Of a stretch of 22,575 nucleotides of DNA, positions 6,650-14,176 are shown in pieces; the first letter of the stretch is position 1, and every line of letters starts with the position of its first letter. Position numbers and translations under genes: made by a program. The stretch lies in NCBI GenBank assembly GCA_049323895.1, contig JBMOKT010000004.1, forward strand, positions 1 to 22,575, read 5' to 3'. The notes beneath the pieces are model-generated. The model had not been told where the DNA came from and made no database searches. It saw only the letters and a list, made by a program, of their open reading frames with translations. Source of the DNA: JBMOKT01 sp049323895 (GTDB lineage Bacteria > Bacillota > Peptococcia > Peptococcales > BICA1-8).

Positions 6650-6700
6650 GGGGACACACCTCTTCAGTGGCAACGCTTAGACGATGAGGAATGTCCCCGA
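6650..6700. repeat. REP-like inverted repeat with GGGGACA arms
   Basis: CGGGGACACACCTC (6650-6663) and GAGGAATGTCCCCG (6687-6700) are inverted copies matching at 12 of 14 positions, around a 23-nt centre. GGAACGGGGACA-type palindromes are commonly dispersed in clostridial genomes and are often linked to Y1 (IS200-like/RAYT) transposases; that link is from general knowledge. It follows degU and may also act as its transcript end. Confidence 0.55.
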
Positions 6701-6762
6701 ATTTATTATTCATTAAAGAATTGTACTTTCGCACTATCAAACTCTCAAACTAATACTAATTC

Positions 6763-6838
6763 AAGTCACCAGTCACTTTTTATACTAGCCACTAGCCACT
6801 AACAACTAGCCACTTACCATAGCCACTTACCCGTCACT
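6763..6838. repeat. CTAGCCACT / CAGTCACT repeat, copy 4 (longest)
   Basis: About eight degenerate units lie in 76 nt, including the 30-nt stretch 6785-6814 identical to 4708-4737 and flanking AGTCACC/CGTCACT units. The 6611-6892 region contains this and the inverted repeat at 6650-6700, but no gene. Confidence 0.8.
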
Positions 6839-6892
6839 CTTCCCCAATCCATGGAATACTATAAAGTATACCCATAAATAGGGGGGCTGGGG

Positions 6893-7327
6893 ATGCTTTA
6901 CTTAGACTGGGTACTGGTTTTAGGTATCATTACCTTTATTGCTTGGTTTTTTATTTGTGTTTACCGAGGTACTTATGAGGGAATGGATGATGCAGCAAAG
7001 TGTGAACATTTGATTGTGATTGTAAAAAATAAAGAAGCTATTATCGAAGGAATAATCAGGAGGGTGCTGGTTTTTCAGCGACAGTTGGGGGACAATGTTA
7101 AATTATATATTGTCGATTTGAATTCCCGGGATAAAACGGTAGAGATAATTAACAGGCTTGCCTATCCCTATAATTATTTTTCGGTAATTTTACTAAACGA
7201 CCGTCAGGAATTGGGGAGATTTATCGAAAGGTATATTGATAAGAATTGTTTGGTGATGGATTATTCTTCCAAGTCGGAGAGTTTATTTAGAAATATTAAG
7301 GATTGTAAATATATGACAAAAGTCTAG
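6893..7327 (+). CDS. Membrane-anchored protein with partial GT2-like fold
   Basis: A 144-residue protein with an N-terminal membrane span (about 5-24) and a cytosolic remainder. Residues 38-90 follow the pattern of a family 2 glycosyltransferase N-terminus: a first strand with KNKEAIIEGIIRRVL, then LYIVDLNSRDKTVEIINRLA in place of the usual VDDGSTDGT. The protein is far shorter than a GT2 enzyme, and the DxD and acceptor-side half are missing, so catalysis is doubtful. ATG 6893 has an AGGGGGG site. A terminator overlaps its stop codon, so it is a unit separate from the pilin genes. It may be a degenerate or repurposed glycosyltransferase; the function is unknown. Confidence 0.65.
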   Translation: MLYLDWVLVLGIITFIAWFFICVYRGTYEGMDDAAKCEHLIVIVKNKEAIIEGIIRRVLVFQRQLGDNVKLYIVDLNSRDKTVEIINRLAYPYNYFSVILLNDRQELGRFIERYIDKNCLVMDYSSKSESLFRNIKDCKYMTKV

Positions 7328-7350
7328 GAGACCTTAGGGTCTCCTATCTT
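7325..7350 (+). terminator. Rho-independent terminator after the GT2-like gene
   Basis: TAGGAGACC (7325-7333) pairs with GGTCTCCTA (7338-7346) around a TTAG loop; the stem includes the stop codon. The following sequence TCTTATTCT is only moderately T-rich. Confidence 0.75.
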
Positions 7351-7357
7351 ATTCTAG

Positions 7358-7468
7358 GACCCCAGTCAGCTTTGGAAAATAAGACTTGTGCCGGATTCCA
7401 AGGGGACGAGCTTTGATGTTAAGATGAAATCACCCAAAGGGGAAGTTACCGGTGACCCTAAAATTTAA
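7358..7468 (+). pseudogene. Possible remnant of a coding sequence upstream of the pilin genes
   Basis: One frame is open from just after TAG 7355-7357 to TAA 7466-7468 and reads as natural-looking protein (LVPDSKGTSFDVKMKSPKGE, then VTGDPKI). It has no start codon with a ribosome binding site. It may be the 3' end of a decayed gene, or chance. The same stretch must hold the pilin promoter. Confidence 0.25.
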
Positions 7469-7491
7469 AAATAATTTTGGAGGTGCTTTAA

Positions 7492-7668
7492 ATGATGAAT
7501 TTAGTAAAAAGATTATGGAGTGAAGAAGAAGGTCAAGGTATGGTTGAGTATGGTTTAATAATTGCCTTAATATCTGTGGTTGCTATCACTTTACTAACTG
7601 ACATTGGAACAAACCTTAAGACTAAATTTACTGATGTTAAAAACGCTTTAGCACCAGCTACACCCTAA
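7492..7668 (+). CDS. flp: Flp-type type IVb prepilin (first of two)
   Basis: Major pilin candidate of the Tad pilus. The 58-residue product has a short basic/acidic leader (MMNLVKRLWSEEEG), a processing site Gly14|Gln15, Glu at +5 (Glu19) followed by Tyr20, and one hydrophobic helix (LIIALISVVAITLL), then a short C-terminal tail. These are the hallmarks of Flp/Fap pilins, whose leader is cut by the TadV/CpaA peptidase encoded just downstream. GGAGGT stands 7 nt before ATG 7492; a second ATG follows directly. It is the first gene of the tad locus, the usual place for flp. Confidence 0.93.
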   Translation: MMNLVKRLWSEEEGQGMVEYGLIIALISVVAITLLTDIGTNLKTKFTDVKNALAPATP

Positions 7669-7675
7669 AGACTAT

Positions 7676-7840
7676 ATGGGTATGCTTATGGGGAGACTTC
7701 TACGGGAGGAAGAAGGACAGGGAATACTTGAATATGCTTTCGTACTTATATTCATCTCTTTAGCTCTAATTTTTTCTCTGCAGAACGTAGGCAATAGTCT
7801 CATTACAAGGCTGCAAAGTATTAAAAATGGTTTGCAATAA
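7676..7840 (+). CDS. Second Flp-type prepilin, 54 aa
   Basis: A second small prepilin starts 8 nt after the first. Residues REEEG|QGILEYAFVLIFIS keep the Gly|Gln cleavage site and Glu at +5, followed by a hydrophobic helix and a short tail (NSLITRLQSIKNGLQ). The family match is clear although the sequence differs from its neighbour outside the motif. Three in-frame ATGs (7676, 7682, 7688) compete and none has a good ribosome binding site, so translation is probably coupled to the first pilin and weaker. It may be a minor pilin. Confidence 0.85.
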   Translation: MGMLMGRLLREEEGQGILEYAFVLIFISLALIFSLQNVGNSLITRLQSIKNGLQ

Positions 7841-7864
7841 AAAATTATACTTGCTGATAAGTAT

Positions 7865-7896
7865 AAAATAGCCCTACTCTCTAGTAGGGCTATTTT
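7865..7896 (+). terminator. Strong hairpin between pilin genes and tad assembly genes
   Basis: A perfect 14-bp stem (AAAATAGCCCTACT, 7865-7878; AGTAGGGCTATTTT, 7883-7896) with a CTCT loop ends in TATTTT. It looks like an intrinsic terminator that would let most transcripts end after the pilins, with readthrough into tadV and the rest. Confidence 0.88.
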
Positions 7897-7921
7897 AAAA
7901 CAGCTGAAAAGAGGGATCTAT

Positions 7922-8422
7922 ATGGGTGATGTTCTACTGTTAGTTACTTTATTCATCTGCTTGCTTACAGATCTTAAGAAAAGAAAAATATACAATATCG
8001 TTCTTTTCCCAGCTGTTATTGGCGGAATTCTTTTAAATATTTATGATACTGGATTTACCGGTTTATTATTTTCCATCAAGGGGTTTTTTATTGGACTGGG
8101 TTTTCTGTTGCTTCCCTTTATCTGGGGGGGGATAGGGGCCGGTGATGTAAAATTGTTAGCTACGATAGGTGCTATAAAAGGTCCGGAATTTATATTTTAC
8201 ACATGCCTGGGAATGGGTTTTGCCGGTGGTATTATAGCAATGGTAATTCTGCTGTTCCAAGGCAGGTTGTTTCAAACTTTAGGTGAGTTATGGAACGGCT
8301 TGATTGTATTATTTACAACACAGTTCAAGGTTGTGTCATTTGGATTCAAAAGTGATAATAACATGTTCCCATATGGTATAGCCATAACTTTAGGGGCAAT
8401 TTCAGCCTATTTTGTGGGGTGA
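7922..8422 (+). CDS. tadV: Prepilin peptidase TadV/CpaA
   Basis: Membrane aspartic protease that removes the leader from Flp-type prepilins. The 166-residue, highly hydrophobic product has the two catalytic aspartates: Asp17 (LLTDLKKRKIYN) and Asp75 in the GxGD motif (GAGDVKLLA). The length fits the short A24 family members without the methylase domain. ATG 7922 has GAGGG upstream. The TadE-like gene follows after 5 nt. Confidence 0.94.
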   Translation: MGDVLLLVTLFICLLTDLKKRKIYNIVLFPAVIGGILLNIYDTGFTGLLFSIKGFFIGLGFLLLPFIWGGIGAGDVKLLATIGAIKGPEFIFYTCLGMGFAGGIIAMVILLFQGRLFQTLGELWNGLIVLFTTQFKVVSFGFKSDNNMFPYGIAITLGAISAYFVG

Positions 8423-8427
8423 CATGA

Positions 8428-8823
8428 ATGATATATAAATTATTTAAAAATCAGCGCGGACAAGCTTTAGTGGAACTGGCTTTTGTTCTTCCCATTTTAC
8501 TAATGATTGTTTTTGGCGTAACTGAGTTCGGGAGGGTTTTCGGTACCCAATTAATTCTAACAAATGGGGCGAGGGATGGTGCCAGATATGCATCTGTTGG
8601 AGCAACTGATATGGAGATTATTACAAAAATACAAAATGGGACTCCTATGTTGGACGCTGCAAAGCTAAATATCAGCATATCTCCTTCAGCCTCCTCCAGG
8701 CATCGCGGAGAGGCAGTCACCATAAAATTACAATATCCAGTAGATATTTATGCTCCGGTAATATCAAACATTATAGGTGATCCTTTTATTGCAAAAGGTC
8801 AGGCTGTAATGAGAATGGAGTAG
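8428..8823 (+). CDS. tadE: TadE-like pseudopilin
   Basis: Predicted minor pilin/pseudopilin of the Tad pilus. It is 131 residues with the TadE signature near the N-terminus: a basic leader, NQRGQALVELAFVLPILL with Gly|Gln cleavage site and Glu at +5, a hydrophobic helix, then GARDGARYA, typical of the family. The rest is a small periplasm-side/exterior domain. ATG 8428 follows GGGGTGA at 5 nt; an ATG at 8424 is out of frame and ends after four codons. It starts 5 nt after tadV. Confidence 0.9.
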   Translation: MIYKLFKNQRGQALVELAFVLPILLMIVFGVTEFGRVFGTQLILTNGARDGARYASVGATDMEIITKIQNGTPMLDAAKLNISISPSASSRHRGEAVTIKLQYPVDIYAPVISNIIGDPFIAKGQAVMRME

Positions 8824-8828
8824 AGAGT

Positions 8829-9755
8829 ATGGTTAAGAAGCTTTTAAAGGATGAGCGTGGGAGTGCAATTATTATTTTTACCCTTGGTTTAACTGTGTTT
8901 TTTGGATTTTTGGCTTTTGTGGCTGATACGGGTCTTTTATATTATAAAAAAGCAGATTTAGCTAATGCGGTTGATGCAGCTGCCCTGGCAGGAGCACAGG
9001 AGTTGCCCTATAAGCCGCAGACTGCTGTGGATAAAGCCGTAGAGTATGGTACAGCAAATGGTCTGATTGCAAACAATCTGGTTATCCAAATTTTTGACAG
9101 TAATAAAAAAATAAAGGTCTCTTCTCAAAAAGATATTAATCTCTTATTTGCCAAGATCTTGGGAATTGACAGCGGAAGAGTGGGACATACTGCCACGGCG
9201 CAAGTCGCTTCTATTGTAGGTGTTAATGGTGCTGCTCCTTTAGGAATTCAAAAACATGATTTTGTTTTTGGTCAGCAGTATACCCTCAAAGTAGGTGCAG
9301 GAGACACCAGTAACTTAACCGGTGAAATTAGCCCAGGATGGTTTGGTGCTTTAGCCCTAGGCGGACCAGGTGCCAGTACATATGAAGATAATTTGAGTTT
9401 TGGTTATGATGGAAATTTAAAAATAGGTGATTTAATAGATATCCAAACAGGAAACATTTCAGGGCCAACAAAGGATGCAATCGATTATAGGATTTCCCAG
9501 GATAAACACACGCCCTATTGTACAGTTGATCATTTCGAAAGAGATTGTTCAAGATTAATTAAAGTTCCCGTTATTGAGGCAGCTGGACATAAGACAGTTA
9601 AAATTCTTGGATTTTCAATGTTTTTAATTGACGATGTTACCGGTCAAGGAAACGATAGTTATGTAAAAGGTAAGTTTGTTAGAACAATAGCTGTGGGGGA
9701 AATTGACCCTGATTCGCAAGATTATGGTTTGCTTGGAATAAAGCTAGTGGAGTAA
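8829..9755 (+). CDS. tadG: TadG-like Flp pilus-assembly protein
   Basis: Predicted surface/pilus component. The 308-residue product begins with the TadE/TadG-like N-terminus DERGSAIIIFTLGLTVFFGF, a single membrane helix, and VDAAALAGAQELP, a hallmark of this family. The remaining 240 residues are an exported domain with several Gly/Asp-rich strands and two Cys (CTVDHFERDC) that could form a disulphide. No von Willebrand A domain is evident, unlike long TadG proteins. It starts 5 nt after tadE. The 100 nt that follow (9756-9855) are AT-rich with only a weak TATACA -10-like element. Confidence 0.85.
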   Translation: MVKKLLKDERGSAIIIFTLGLTVFFGFLAFVADTGLLYYKKADLANAVDAAALAGAQELPYKPQTAVDKAVEYGTANGLIANNLVIQIFDSNKKIKVSSQKDINLLFAKILGIDSGRVGHTATAQVASIVGVNGAAPLGIQKHDFVFGQQYTLKVGAGDTSNLTGEISPGWFGALALGGPGASTYEDNLSFGYDGNLKIGDLIDIQTGNISGPTKDAIDYRISQDKHTPYCTVDHFERDCSRLIKVPVIEAAGHKTVKILGFSMFLIDDVTGQGNDSYVKGKFVRTIAVGEIDPDSQDYGLLGIKLVE

Positions 9756-9855
9756 GTAATTTATAGTGCAAAAGTAAAGAAGAGTAAAGGCATTAGGTGT
9801 AATAGTTAAAGTATTAATTATTCACAATTGTATACATAACAAATGGGGTGACGAG

Positions 9856-10566
9856 ATGCGTAATAAGTTAGTAATATTGTTAGCCTTAGTATTCGGATTA
9901 ACCACTGCGTATTTAGTTTTAAATTACCTTCAGGAAGTAAAAGCGGCAATTGATGACACTGATTATGTGGAAATAGTAGTAGCAAATCAGGATATTCCTG
10001 CCAATACGATAATTTCAAGTACCATGGTTGGCCCCAAAAAAATACCTTCACAATATATGCATCCTGAGGAGTTTATTGATAAAACTCAAATTGTCGGTAA
10101 AATTGTTTTAGTCCCCATTACCGCGGGCGAGAGTATCATGAGAAATCAATTAATTGAGCAAGGTGAAAAAAAGGAAGGCTTAGCCTACTTAATTCCTAAG
10201 GGGAAACGAGCACTAACTGTGCCCGTTGACGAGGTTAGCGGCATTGCTGGTCTGATTAGACCTGGCGATCATGTTGATGTAATAGGGACTGTTTCCATAG
10301 GAGAACAAAATGAAAAGCCGTATACTCTGTTAGTTTTACAGGATATTGAGGTTTTAGCCGTGGGTAAAACTATGGAAAGAATAAGTGAAAGTACTGCTAA
10401 TGTAGTGGAAATTAATACTGTGACCCTTGCTGTTTCATTAGCAGAAGCAAAACCTCTCATGATGGCTAACCAACGGGGAGTTATCCGTTTAATGCTTAGG
10501 TCACCGGTTGATGACAGTAAAGGTTATAGTGCACCGTTTAAAATGGAAGACTTTCTTAGCCAATAA
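9856..10566 (+). CDS. cpaB: Flp pilus assembly protein CpaB/RcpC
   Basis: Accessory protein of Tad pili thought to bind cell wall or pilus on the outer face of the membrane. Of 236 residues, 1-22 form an N-terminal membrane anchor; about 37-105 are an SAF domain (VEIVVANQDIPANTIISSTM, then GKIVLVPITAGESI); 110-225 match the RcpC/CpaB domain (RALTVPVDEVSGIAGLIRPG, DHVDVIGT). ATG 9856 has GGGGTGA upstream. Confidence 0.93.
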   Translation: MRNKLVILLALVFGLTTAYLVLNYLQEVKAAIDDTDYVEIVVANQDIPANTIISSTMVGPKKIPSQYMHPEEFIDKTQIVGKIVLVPITAGESIMRNQLIEQGEKKEGLAYLIPKGKRALTVPVDEVSGIAGLIRPGDHVDVIGTVSIGEQNEKPYTLLVLQDIEVLAVGKTMERISESTANVVEINTVTLAVSLAEAKPLMMANQRGVIRLMLRSPVDDSKGYSAPFKMEDFLSQ

Positions 10567-10594
10567 CTAAAAAATTACCCGGGAGGTAAATGGT

Positions 10595-11818
10595 ATGGAG
10601 AAAATAAAGGTCCTAATTGTAGACGATATAACTGAGACTAGGGAAAATATTAACCGTTTACTGAAGCTGGAAGAGGACATTCAGGTAGTTGGCGAAGCTG
10701 CAAATGGTGAACAGGCTATTAAAAAAGCTGAGCAGTTATTACCCGATATTATTTTGATGGATATTAACATGCCGATAATGGATGGTATCGCGGCAACGGA
10801 GAAAATCTCGTTAAACCTCCCAAATATCGCTGTGGTTATGATTAGTGTCCAAGGAGAAGCTGAATATCTGAAGAAGGCAATGATGGCAGGTGCCAGGGAA
10901 TATCTAGTTAAGCCCTTTAGTGCAGATGAATTAGTAGATACCATTAAAAGAACATATGATTTAGAGCGGAAGCGGTTAGGTAAGCTGGAAGGTTCCAAAA
11001 AAATCTTCGGTAAGGCAAAAGACAGTAAACCGCAGGTAGTTACGATATTCGGCACCAAGGGCGGTGTAGGCAAGACTACACTAGCAGTAAATATTTCCGC
11101 ACAGATAGCTAAAAAAACTAGGAAAAAGGTTGTGTTGGTGGATTTAGATTTGCAGTTTGGAGATGTTTCGGTTTTTTTTAATGTAAGTCCCAAGAAGAGT
11201 ATGGCTGAACTGGTGCAGGAGCGGGGTCAATTAAATATTGAGCTGGTAGAAAGTTATCTCATACCACATATTTCAGGGGTAAAAATATTACCTGCACCTA
11301 TGCGCCCTGAGTATTCAGAATTGGTAACACCTAATAATATATTAGAAATCCTAACGATTCTTCGCCAAAATTATGACTATGTAATAATTGACACACCTCC
11401 TTTTTTTCAGGATACAAACTTAAGCGCACTAGATATGTCAAATCAAGTTCTGTTGGTGATGACCATGGACTTACCGACGGTAAAAAACATGAAACTAAGC
11501 CTAGAGCTATTAGACAGCCTCCATCATAAGGGAAAGACGAAGCTTATCCTAAATAGGGCTTCAGAGGATTTAGGTATTAATGCAAATGATGTAGAGAATG
11601 CTTTGGATTTTCTCATCGCTAACCAAATTCCCAGTGATGGAAAGCTGGTAGTAACCTCAGTCAATAAAGGCATACCTTTTGTCATTAGTAATGCCAGTTC
11701 CAAGGTAAGTAAAGCCGTAGAACAAATTACAAACATGGTTATTGATGATACAGGATATCAAAAAGAGCTGCTGGAAAACAGACAGAAGCGTAAGTTTTTT
11801 GGAAAGCTGTTTGGATAG
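10595..11818 (+). CDS. cpaE: CpaE/TadZ-type localisation ATPase with intact receiver domain
   Basis: ParA/MinD-like ATPase that places the Tad machine at its site in the cell. Of 407 residues, 1-120 form a response-regulator receiver and 146-380 the ATPase with deviant Walker A KGGVGKTT (Lys155, Lys160), A' LVDLDLQFGD and switch region VIIDTPP. Many CpaE/TadZ proteins have a degenerate receiver; here every key residue is present: Asp10, Asp11, phosphoacceptor Asp56, Ser84 and Lys106. It may therefore respond to phosphorylation, but no dedicated kinase lies next to it. ATG 10595 follows GGGAGGT; cpaF begins 13 nt after the stop. The basic C-terminus (KRKFFGKLFG) could be a membrane-binding helix. 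Confidence 0.93.
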   Translation: MEKIKVLIVDDITETRENINRLLKLEEDIQVVGEAANGEQAIKKAEQLLPDIILMDINMPIMDGIAATEKISLNLPNIAVVMISVQGEAEYLKKAMMAGAREYLVKPFSADELVDTIKRTYDLERKRLGKLEGSKKIFGKAKDSKPQVVTIFGTKGGVGKTTLAVNISAQIAKKTRKKVVLVDLDLQFGDVSVFFNVSPKKSMAELVQERGQLNIELVESYLIPHISGVKILPAPMRPEYSELVTPNNILEILTILRQNYDYVIIDTPPFFQDTNLSALDMSNQVLLVMTMDLPTVKNMKLSLELLDSLHHKGKTKLILNRASEDLGINANDVENALDFLIANQIPSDGKLVVTSVNKGIPFVISNASSKVSKAVEQITNMVIDDTGYQKELLENRQKRKFFGKLFG

Positions 11819-11831
11819 AGGGTGAGATGCA

Positions 11832-13181
11832 ATGTCCTTATTAAAACGTTTAGATCAACAAAAAAACACTCCGGAAGCCCCAAAAGTAAGGGAGCAAAAG
11901 AGGCAGAAGGAAGAAAATACTGATAAATATGAGTCATTAAAGATAAAAATTCATAAAGAATTAATAGAAAATATGGATAAGGAATTAAAGGCCACAAGCA
12001 TCTCCGATGATACTATTGCCAAAAAGGTTGAAGAGTTTGTTGCTGCTATTCTTGATAGGGATGCCGGTTTTTTGCCTTTCTCGGAAAGACAAAAGATTGC
12101 AGTAGAGATGGTTGCAGAAGTTTTAGGCTTTGGTCCTATTGAAAAATTAATAAGGGACGAAGATGTATCTGAAATCATGGTTAACGGACCCAAACAGGTA
12201 TATGCGGAGAGAAAGGGGAAACTTACCCTTTCGGATATTACTTTTAGGGATGATAACCATGTTATGCATGTTATAGAAAAGATAGTTGCTCCAATAGGGC
12301 GGAGGATAGATGAAAGTATGCCTATGGTTGATGCCCGCTTACCTGACGGCTCCAGGGTAAATGCTATAATTCCTCCCTTGTCATTGAAAGGTCCTAGTAT
12401 AACAATCAGGAAATTCTCCAAGGACCCTCTAAGAATACATGATCTGATACGATTTGGTACGGTAACCCCATCCATAGCAAAATTTCTCGATGCATGTGTA
12501 AAGGCAAGACTTAATATTGTAATCTCCGGAGGTACAGGAAGTGGTAAAACAACAACCTTAAACGTGCTTTCCTCTTTTATTCCCAATGATGAGAGGATTG
12601 TGACAATAGAGGATGCAGCTGAACTGCAGCTCAACCAGGAGCATGTACTCACGCTGGAGACTAGACCCCCCAACATCGAGGGCAAGGGGGCAATCACCAT
12701 GAGAGATTTAGTGCGAAATTCTTTGCGTATGCGTCCAGATAGGATAGTTGTAGGGGAAGTTAGAGCTGGAGAAGCTTTAGATATGCTTCAGGCTATGAAT
12801 ACCGGTCATGACGGTTCGCTGACAACAGGTCACGCCAATACCCCAAGAGACATGCTTGCACGATTGGAAACGATGGTACTTATGGCGGGGATGGAACTTC
12901 CAGTACGGGCAATTAGAGAACAAATGGCTGCAGCTATAGATTTGATTGTACAGCAAAACAGGCTCAGGGATGGGAGCAGGAGAATAACCCATATCACAGA
13001 GGTCGTAGGTATGGAAGGAGATGTCATAGTACTGCAGGATGTTTTTCGGTATGAACAAAAAGGTATTGATGACAGAGGCAATATTATAGGGGAACATAGG
13101 GCTACCGGTATTATACCTAAGTTCATCAGCCAGATAGAAGCAGAGGGAATCAAACTGCAGGATGATATATTTCTACCTTAA
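11832..13181 (+). CDS. cpaF: Tad pilus assembly ATPase CpaF/TadA
   Basis: Hexameric secretion ATPase that powers Flp pilus assembly from the cytoplasmic face. The 449-residue product has a charged N-terminal region, then the type II/IV secretion ATPase core: Walker A GGTGSGKT (233-240), Asp-box region TIEDAAELQL, Walker B RIVVGEVR (304-311) and the His box TGHDGSLTTGHAN. The length is normal. GGTGAG precedes ATG 11832. Confidence 0.97.
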   Translation: MSLLKRLDQQKNTPEAPKVREQKRQKEENTDKYESLKIKIHKELIENMDKELKATSISDDTIAKKVEEFVAAILDRDAGFLPFSERQKIAVEMVAEVLGFGPIEKLIRDEDVSEIMVNGPKQVYAERKGKLTLSDITFRDDNHVMHVIEKIVAPIGRRIDESMPMVDARLPDGSRVNAIIPPLSLKGPSITIRKFSKDPLRIHDLIRFGTVTPSIAKFLDACVKARLNIVISGGTGSGKTTTLNVLSSFIPNDERIVTIEDAAELQLNQEHVLTLETRPPNIEGKGAITMRDLVRNSLRMRPDRIVVGEVRAGEALDMLQAMNTGHDGSLTTGHANTPRDMLARLETMVLMAGMELPVRAIREQMAAAIDLIVQQNRLRDGSRRITHITEVVGMEGDVIVLQDVFRYEQKGIDDRGNIIGEHRATGIIPKFISQIEAEGIKLQDDIFLP

Positions 13182-13199
13182 TCCGAAAGGATGACATAT

Positions 13200-14162
13200 A
13201 TGTTAGCACTAATTACCATCTTTACTTCACTTACTGTAATTTTCCTGTTTATAGGTTTATATCTAATACTGACCGCAAAAAAACGGGAAATATTAAATCG
13301 TATGAAAAAATTTACACGCACTCCCGGTCAGGTAATTATTGATGATCATATCGCCAATAAAGAAAAGTTGGAACTTAAAAATCTTCTTAGTATTTTAGGT
13401 AAAGTGTTTGAAGCCAAAAGCTACACTAAAAAAATTGAAAACGAATTGCTTAAGGCCGATATACCTATGCGTGGTTCGGAGTTTATTGTATTTAATATTA
13501 TTAACATTTCATTTCTGGGGATAATTGGCTTCTTCCTTGGGGGGATTGGACCAGCTATTGTTTTAGGGTCATTAGGCTTTATTTTACCAAACTTTTTTGT
13601 TAAAAGAAAAAAGAAACAGCGGTTTGAAAAATTAGGTCTGCAGATAGGTGACTGTTTAACTGTAATGTCAAATTCACTGCGGGCCGGTTTTAGCTTTCAA
13701 CAGTCCATGGAATTGGTTAGTAAGGAAATGACAGGACCTTTAGCTCTGGAGTTCGGGAAGACATTAAGGGAAATAAGTTTTGGAACACCCACAGAACAGG
13801 CCCTTGCCAATATGGCAGAAAGGGTAGAATGCGATGATTTAGATTTGATGATAACGGCTGTTTTGATTCAAAGGCAGATTGGCGGTAATTTGGCAGAAAT
13901 ACTTGATAATATATCTACTACATTGCGAGAAAGGATTCGTATAAAAGGTGAGATTAAAACATTGACTGCCCAAGGGAGAATATCTGGTATGGTAATAGGG
14001 TTTATGCCACCCATTTTATTTGCAGTTTTATTAGTAATTAACCCCGGCTATATTATGGAGTTAGTGCAGAAACAGGCAGGTATAATGCTCTTAGTAGCGG
14101 GAGTAATATCAGAAATAATTGGGTTTATGATTATTAAGAAAATTGTCAGTATTGAAGTTTAA
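13200..14162 (+). CDS. tadB: Tad inner-membrane platform protein TadB
   Basis: T2SSF-family membrane platform protein working with CpaF. It has 320 residues with one N-terminal span, a pair of spans near 100-135, the cytosolic T2SSF domain (DCLTVMSNSLRAGFSFQQSM, with RQIGGNLAEILDNI) and two C-terminal spans. ATG 13200 is preferred: AAAGG (13186-13190) lies 9 nt before it but directly abuts an ATG at 13191. Confidence 0.93.
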   Translation: MLALITIFTSLTVIFLFIGLYLILTAKKREILNRMKKFTRTPGQVIIDDHIANKEKLELKNLLSILGKVFEAKSYTKKIENELLKADIPMRGSEFIVFNIINISFLGIIGFFLGGIGPAIVLGSLGFILPNFFVKRKKKQRFEKLGLQIGDCLTVMSNSLRAGFSFQQSMELVSKEMTGPLALEFGKTLREISFGTPTEQALANMAERVECDDLDLMITAVLIQRQIGGNLAEILDNISTTLRERIRIKGEIKTLTAQGRISGMVIGFMPPILFAVLLVINPGYIMELVQKQAGIMLLVAGVISEIIGFMIIKKIVSIEV

Positions 14163-14176
14163 GGGGGTATAGTGTA

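Noticed and set aside
10681..11193. 170-aa minus-strand reading frame
   Set aside because: Antisense shadow of cpaE; no ribosome binding site or domain.
11951..12700. 249-aa minus-strand reading frame
   Set aside because: Antisense to the well-conserved cpaF; low-complexity Ser/Ile-rich translation with no motif.
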